Positions 12,548 through 15,431 of a DNA stretch of 15,431 bases are shown here, piece by piece. The position numbers were made by a program, and so were the translations under genes. Within the stretch, counting starts at the first letter, position 1, and each line of letters opens with the position of its first letter. The DNA comes from JBECKR01 sp040235415 (GTDB lineage: Bacteria; Acidobacteriota; Polarisedimenticolia; Polarisedimenticolales; Polarisedimenticolaceae): NCBI GenBank assembly GCA_040235415.1, contig JBECKR010000400.1, positions 1-15,431 on the forward strand. The letters are read 5' to 3'. The notes beneath the pieces were generated by a model. It was not told where the DNA came from. It ran no database searches and was given only the letters and a program-made list of their open reading frames with translations.

Positions 12548-14935
12548 ATGGCGCTCGACCGGGAAAAGGCACTCCGCGAAGCCGAGCGGCTTTTCAAGGC
12601 AGGCAAGGCGCCGTCTGCCCTCGCGGAGCTGCGCCGGATGGCGTCGGGAGCGACGCGCGATCTCACGATCCTGAACCGCATCGGCGACCTCCTGCTGCGC
12701 TACCGCCAGGTCGACGAGGCGATCTCGTACTACGAGCGGATCGCGACGCACTACGGCCAGAACGGCTTCTATCCCAAGGCGATCGCGATCTACAAGAAGA
12801 TCCATCGTCTGAAGCCGGACGAGACCGAGATCCTGGTTCGGGTCGGAGACCTCTACCTCCAGCAACGACTCCCGGGCGAGGCGCGAACGTTCCTGCTGCA
12901 CGCCGCCGACCGCCACCTCGCGGCCGGAGCGTACGACCGGGCGCTCGCGGTGTTCCGCAAGCTCGTCACCGCGGAGCCCGAGGACCCGAGGCACCGGGCC
13001 CGTCTCGCCGAGACCCTCGCCGCGTCCGGCGAGCGCGAGGCCGCGGGGGAAGAGCTCTTGGCGTTGGCGGCGAGCCTCCGACCCGACGAGCACGCGGGCG
13101 AGCGCGAGAAGATCTTCCGCCGGGCCGCCGAGCTTCTCCCCGATCGGATCGAGCCGGTCGTCGGGGTCGCCGAGTCTCTCGCGGCGCGCGAGCGCGCCCA
13201 CGAGGGGATCGCGTTCCTCGAGGAGCGACGCGCGTCGCTGCCGTCCGATCCCCGCCTGCTCGGCGAGCTGGCCGCGCTGCAGGCCTCCGCCGGGCGGCTT
13301 CGCGAGGCGATCGACGGGCTCGCGGCCACCGCGCTCGAGGACGTTCCGCAGGAGGTCGTGCTCCGCGTCCTCGGGGCCGCCATGGCCGCGGATCGCGCCG
13401 ACGAAGCCTGGAGCCGCATCGACCCGCGGCTCGAGGCGTGGTCATCCGGCGACCGCGCCGAGTCGCTCGTCGCACTGCTCGAGCGGTGCGCCCGCCTCGA
13501 GCCCGACGGGCATGCCCCGGCGCTCGACCGCATCGCGGCGCATCACGAGCGGCACGGGGACTCCGCCGCCGCATCCCGGGCGATCGAGCGCCTGTTGAGG
13601 GCGCTCGGGGCCCGATCGGACGCCGAGGAGACCCGCCGCGCTCTGGAGCGCCTCCGGGGGGTCGCCCCGGACTCGCCGCTGCTTCGCTCCGGCGGCGCCG
13701 AGTCCCGAGCGGCCCGTGAGGACGACGACGCGACGCCCGGTGGACCGGAGCCGACGGGGGACGAGGAGCCGGAGCCGGCGGCGGCGGACGTCCCGCTGGC
13801 GTTCGAGGCCCCCGCGGTGCCTCTGTCGCGCTCGGACGAGGAGTTCGTCAGCGGCCGGCTCACCCAGGCCGAGATCCTGGAGAAGTACGGGCTGAGCGAC
13901 AAGGCGCTGCAACAGGTGCTCGAGGTCGTCGAGCGGTTTCCGGGGCACGTCGACGCGCAGGAGCGTCGCGTGCGGCTCCACGGCCCGCGCGGCGACGGGC
14001 CTACCCGCCGCGACGGGTTGATCGGCTTGGCGCTCGCGCGGCGGGCCGCCGGCGACGCCGCGGGAGCGCGTCAGGCGGTCCTCGAGGCGCGCGACGCCGC
14101 GGAGATCCCGTCCGAAACCGCCGGCGTCCTGGTGGCGCTCGCGCTGCTCGAGCGGCGCGAGGTCGCTCCGCGGTCCCCGGCCTCGGCTCCTTCCGTCGCG
14201 GCGGCCCCTCCCGCGCGGAACCGGACGCCGAAAAGCGCGCCCTCCGACGAGGTCGTGATCGACTTCGACGCCGCCCCGGCCGAGCGCGAGGAGCCGGACG
14301 CCGCCGCCGATCGCCTCGAGGACCCGGGAGAGAGCCTCGACCGGATCGCCGAGGAAGAGCTCCCCGACGCGCCGGTGCGCGCGGCCGCGGAGCCGTCGGG
14401 TGACGCGGACGAGGATCTCAGCGCGCTGGCCGCGGCGCTCGAGTCGGAGCTGTTCGTCGACCGTGAGGAAGCGCCGATCGTGCCCGAGGCCGCGACCGAG
14501 CAGACCCTCGAGGAGGTGTTCGACGCGTTCCGCAAGCACGTCAAGAACGAGGTCGAGGACGGCGACTTCCGCACGCACTACGAGCTCGGCATCGCGTACA
14601 TGGAGATGGGGCTGCTCGACGAGGCGGTCGACGAGTTCCTGGTCGCGTCGGAGTCGCCCGAGCTGCTCCGCGAATCGTGCATCATGATCGCGATGTGCCA
14701 CCGCCAGCGAGGCGCGATGCACGACGCCGCCGCTTGGTACCGCAAGGCGCTCGACAGCCCCGGAGCCGACCGCGACGCCGCGACGGGCCTGCGCTACGAC
14801 CTCGCCGAAGTGCTCGAACAGGCCGGCGAGAGCGAGGCGGCCCTCGACCTCTACCGCGACGTCCGCCAGGTCGACCCGACGTTCCGGGACGTGCAGTCCC
14901 GCGTCGACGCGCTCGAGGATCGACTCCGGGCCTGA
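12548..14935 (+). CDS. Large multi-TPR protein with two acidic linkers
   Basis: A 795-residue protein with no signal peptide or membrane segment. Residues 1-380 are helical TPR-like repeats (RIGDLLLRYRQVDEAISYYERIATHYGQNGFYPKAIAIYKKIHRLKPDE). An acidic, proline-rich linker follows at about 381-422. A compact conserved-looking segment comes next at 424-475 (RLTQAEILEKYGLSDKALQQVLEVVERFPGH), then another helical stretch, a second acidic Ala/Pro-rich linker at about 536-649, and a C-terminal TPR domain at 650-795 (EEVFDAFRKHVKNEVEDGDFRTHYELGIAYMEMGLLDEAVDEFLVA). The layout recalls FimV-like and myxobacterial TPR scaffolds, but I cannot name the family. The start ATG has only AGGGG immediately upstream at zero spacing, so translation initiation looks weak or the start may differ. 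It stands 46 bases after rplS, where rnhB is common in other genomes. Confidence 0.85.
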   Translation: MALDREKALREAERLFKAGKAPSALAELRRMASGATRDLTILNRIGDLLLRYRQVDEAISYYERIATHYGQNGFYPKAIAIYKKIHRLKPDETEILVRVGDLYLQQRLPGEARTFLLHAADRHLAAGAYDRALAVFRKLVTAEPEDPRHRARLAETLAASGEREAAGEELLALAASLRPDEHAGEREKIFRRAAELLPDRIEPVVGVAESLAARERAHEGIAFLEERRASLPSDPRLLGELAALQASAGRLREAIDGLAATALEDVPQEVVLRVLGAAMAADRADEAWSRIDPRLEAWSSGDRAESLVALLERCARLEPDGHAPALDRIAAHHERHGDSAAASRAIERLLRALGARSDAEETRRALERLRGVAPDSPLLRSGGAESRAAREDDDATPGGPEPTGDEEPEPAAADVPLAFEAPAVPLSRSDEEFVSGRLTQAEILEKYGLSDKALQQVLEVVERFPGHVDAQERRVRLHGPRGDGPTRRDGLIGLALARRAAGDAAGARQAVLEARDAAEIPSETAGVLVALALLERREVAPRSPASAPSVAAAPPARNRTPKSAPSDEVVIDFDAAPAEREEPDAAADRLEDPGESLDRIAEEELPDAPVRAAAEPSGDADEDLSALAAALESELFVDREEAPIVPEAATEQTLEEVFDAFRKHVKNEVEDGDFRTHYELGIAYMEMGLLDEAVDEFLVASESPELLRESCIMIAMCHRQRGAMHDAAAWYRKALDSPGADRDAATGLRYDLAEVLEQAGESEAALDLYRDVRQVDPTFRDVQSRVDALEDRLRA

Positions 14936-14974
14936 GATTTTCGTCGGTTTCCCGCTTCCGTCTCGCCCACGTAC

Positions 14975-15000
14975 TCGGGGTAAGATTCCGAAAACCCCGA
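14975..15000 (+). repeat. Hairpin 1 in the gap after the large TPR gene
   Basis: TCGGGGT (14975-14981) and ACCCCGA (14994-15000) form a perfect 7 bp stem with a 12-base loop. No T-run follows. It may end the transcript of the TPR gene with help from Rho, or be part of the leader of the next gene. The loop overlaps TAAGAT (14981-14986), a poor -10 match. Confidence 0.45.
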
Positions 15001-15008
15001 TAACGCCG

Positions 15009-15031
15009 ACGACACGGCGGGGCTGTGTCGT
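15009..15031 (+). repeat. Hairpin 2 in the gap after the large TPR gene
   Basis: ACGACAC (15009-15015) and GTGTCGT (15025-15031) form a perfect 7 bp stem around a nine-base loop, eight bases after hairpin 1. It ends 20 bases before the AGGAGG (15051-15056) of the next gene, so if transcribed with that gene it lies in its 5' leader. Confidence 0.45.
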
Positions 15032-15061
15032 GTCGCCGGGCGGGCATGCGAGGAGGGACGG

Positions 15062-15431
15062 ATGCGGACGCAGCGGGTGATCGCGGTGGGAGTGGGGTCC
15101 GGAGATCTCGCGGCGGCACGCCGGGCGGCGGCCGACCTGGACCTGGAGCTCGTCGAGGAGCCGTCCTGGGCGGCGGCGCGTGCGCGGGTCGCCTCCGACG
15201 AGGGGGCGATCCTGCTCGTCGATCCGGGGTCGGCAGGGGTGGCGGATTGGCCGGCGGCGGTTCTCGGGCTGCAGGGGGAGCGTCCCGGCGCCGTCGCCGT
15301 CGTGCTCGGCGTGGAGCCGGCCGAACCGCCGGTGCGTCGAGCGCTCTCGGCGGTGGTCGCGGAGGTCGTGCGGCCCGGCTCGGGGGCCCCGAGGATCGAG
15401 GGCGCGCTCGCGCGGGCCCGCTACCGCCACG
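15062..15431 (+). CDS. Unidentified protein, receiver-like N-terminus (3' end outside the window)
   Basis: An open frame of 123 complete codons runs off the right edge. ATG 15062 has AGGAGG at 15051-15056, five bases upstream, which makes the gene credible. The visible sequence alternates predicted strands and helices: RVIAVGVG, an Ala-rich helix, LELVEE, AILLVDPGS, a helix with VLGLQGERPG, AVAVVLGV, then VVAEVVRPGSGAPRIEGALARAR. The order and the near-C-terminal 'V.RPGS...IE.AL.RAR' recall a response-regulator receiver domain. However, the acidic pair expected after strand 1 is replaced by GVGSGD, and the candidate phospho-acceptor is the Asp in LLVDPGS. It could be the pseudo-receiver of a larger regulator or kinase, but without the rest I cannot assign a function. 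Confidence 0.65.
   Translation, partial: MRTQRVIAVGVGSGDLAAARRAAADLDLELVEEPSWAAARARVASDEGAILLVDPGSAGVADWPAAVLGLQGERPGAVAVVLGVEPAEPPVRRALSAVVAEVVRPGSGAPRIEGALARARYRH

Noticed and set aside
14936..15061. Possible 4.5S/SRP RNA gene in the largest gap
   Set aside because: Considered because ffh and ftsY are nearby, but I see no GGAA-type tetraloop with the conserved asymmetric and symmetric internal loops of SRP RNA; the two hairpins are separate and short.
13442..15430. Minus-strand open frame (662 codons) opposite the large TPR gene and the edge gene
   Set aside because: Its sequence is Arg/Gly/Asp-rich without domains, and it covers the hairpin gap and the strong AGGAGG of the plus-strand edge gene.

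Overview
This is a gene-dense chromosomal window of very high G+C content (roughly 70% by eye). All supported genes are on the + strand. The longest gap without a gene is about 126 bases (14936-15061), so nothing over 300 bases is unexplained. I see no tRNA, rRNA, insertion sequence, phage gene or CRISPR array. A lipoprotein signal, a PilW/Tgl-like TPR lipoprotein and a DUF502 membrane protein suggest a diderm (Gram-negative-type) bacterium. Base composition, many TPR proteins and gene order would fit Acidobacteriota, Myxococcota or a related uncultured lineage. The lineage is an inference; no marker here fixes it.

Layout. (1) 2-3341: the 3' part of a TPR protein, a DUF502 membrane protein, cinA (NMN deamidase/MoCF-like) and thpR (RNA 2',3'-cyclic phosphodiesterase), with GTGA overlaps at both of the last two junctions. 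(2) 3359-4958: a possible 14-codon leader ORF whose stop overlaps the start of a PHP-type (CpsB/YwqE) tyrosine phosphatase, then a PilW/Tgl-like TPR lipoprotein. (3) 4960-5892: ftsY, the SRP receptor. (4) 5889-8865: ribD-ribE-ribBA, enough for every step of riboflavin synthesis except lumazine synthase (ribH) and the dephosphorylation step. (5) 8936-12501: ffh followed by the widely conserved rpsP-khpA-rimM-trmD-rplS ribosome-maturation block, starting behind a good TATAAT-type promoter. (6) 12548-14935: a 795-residue TPR protein with two acidic linkers, in the place where rnhB commonly follows rplS. (7) 15062 to the edge: the start of an unidentified protein with a receiver-like fold pattern but no receiver acidic pair, preceded by a strong Shine-Dalgarno sequence and two tandem hairpins.

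How the genes work together. FtsY and Ffh are the two GTPases of co-translational membrane targeting, and here they bracket the riboflavin genes. rpsP, rimM, trmD, rplS and khpA serve ribosome assembly, tRNA m1G37 methylation and RNA binding. The TPR/lipoprotein/phosphatase group points weakly to envelope work such as polysaccharide or type IV pilus assembly. Stop-start overlaps at six junctions (1540, 2775, 4194, 5889, 7636, 12151) imply long co-translated transcripts.

Most of the window is ordinary housekeeping. I found no convincing new multi-gene system. The items most worth a second look are the leader ORF before the phosphatase, the ftsY-rib-ffh arrangement, the linker-rich TPR protein after rplS, and the hairpin-led gene at the right edge.
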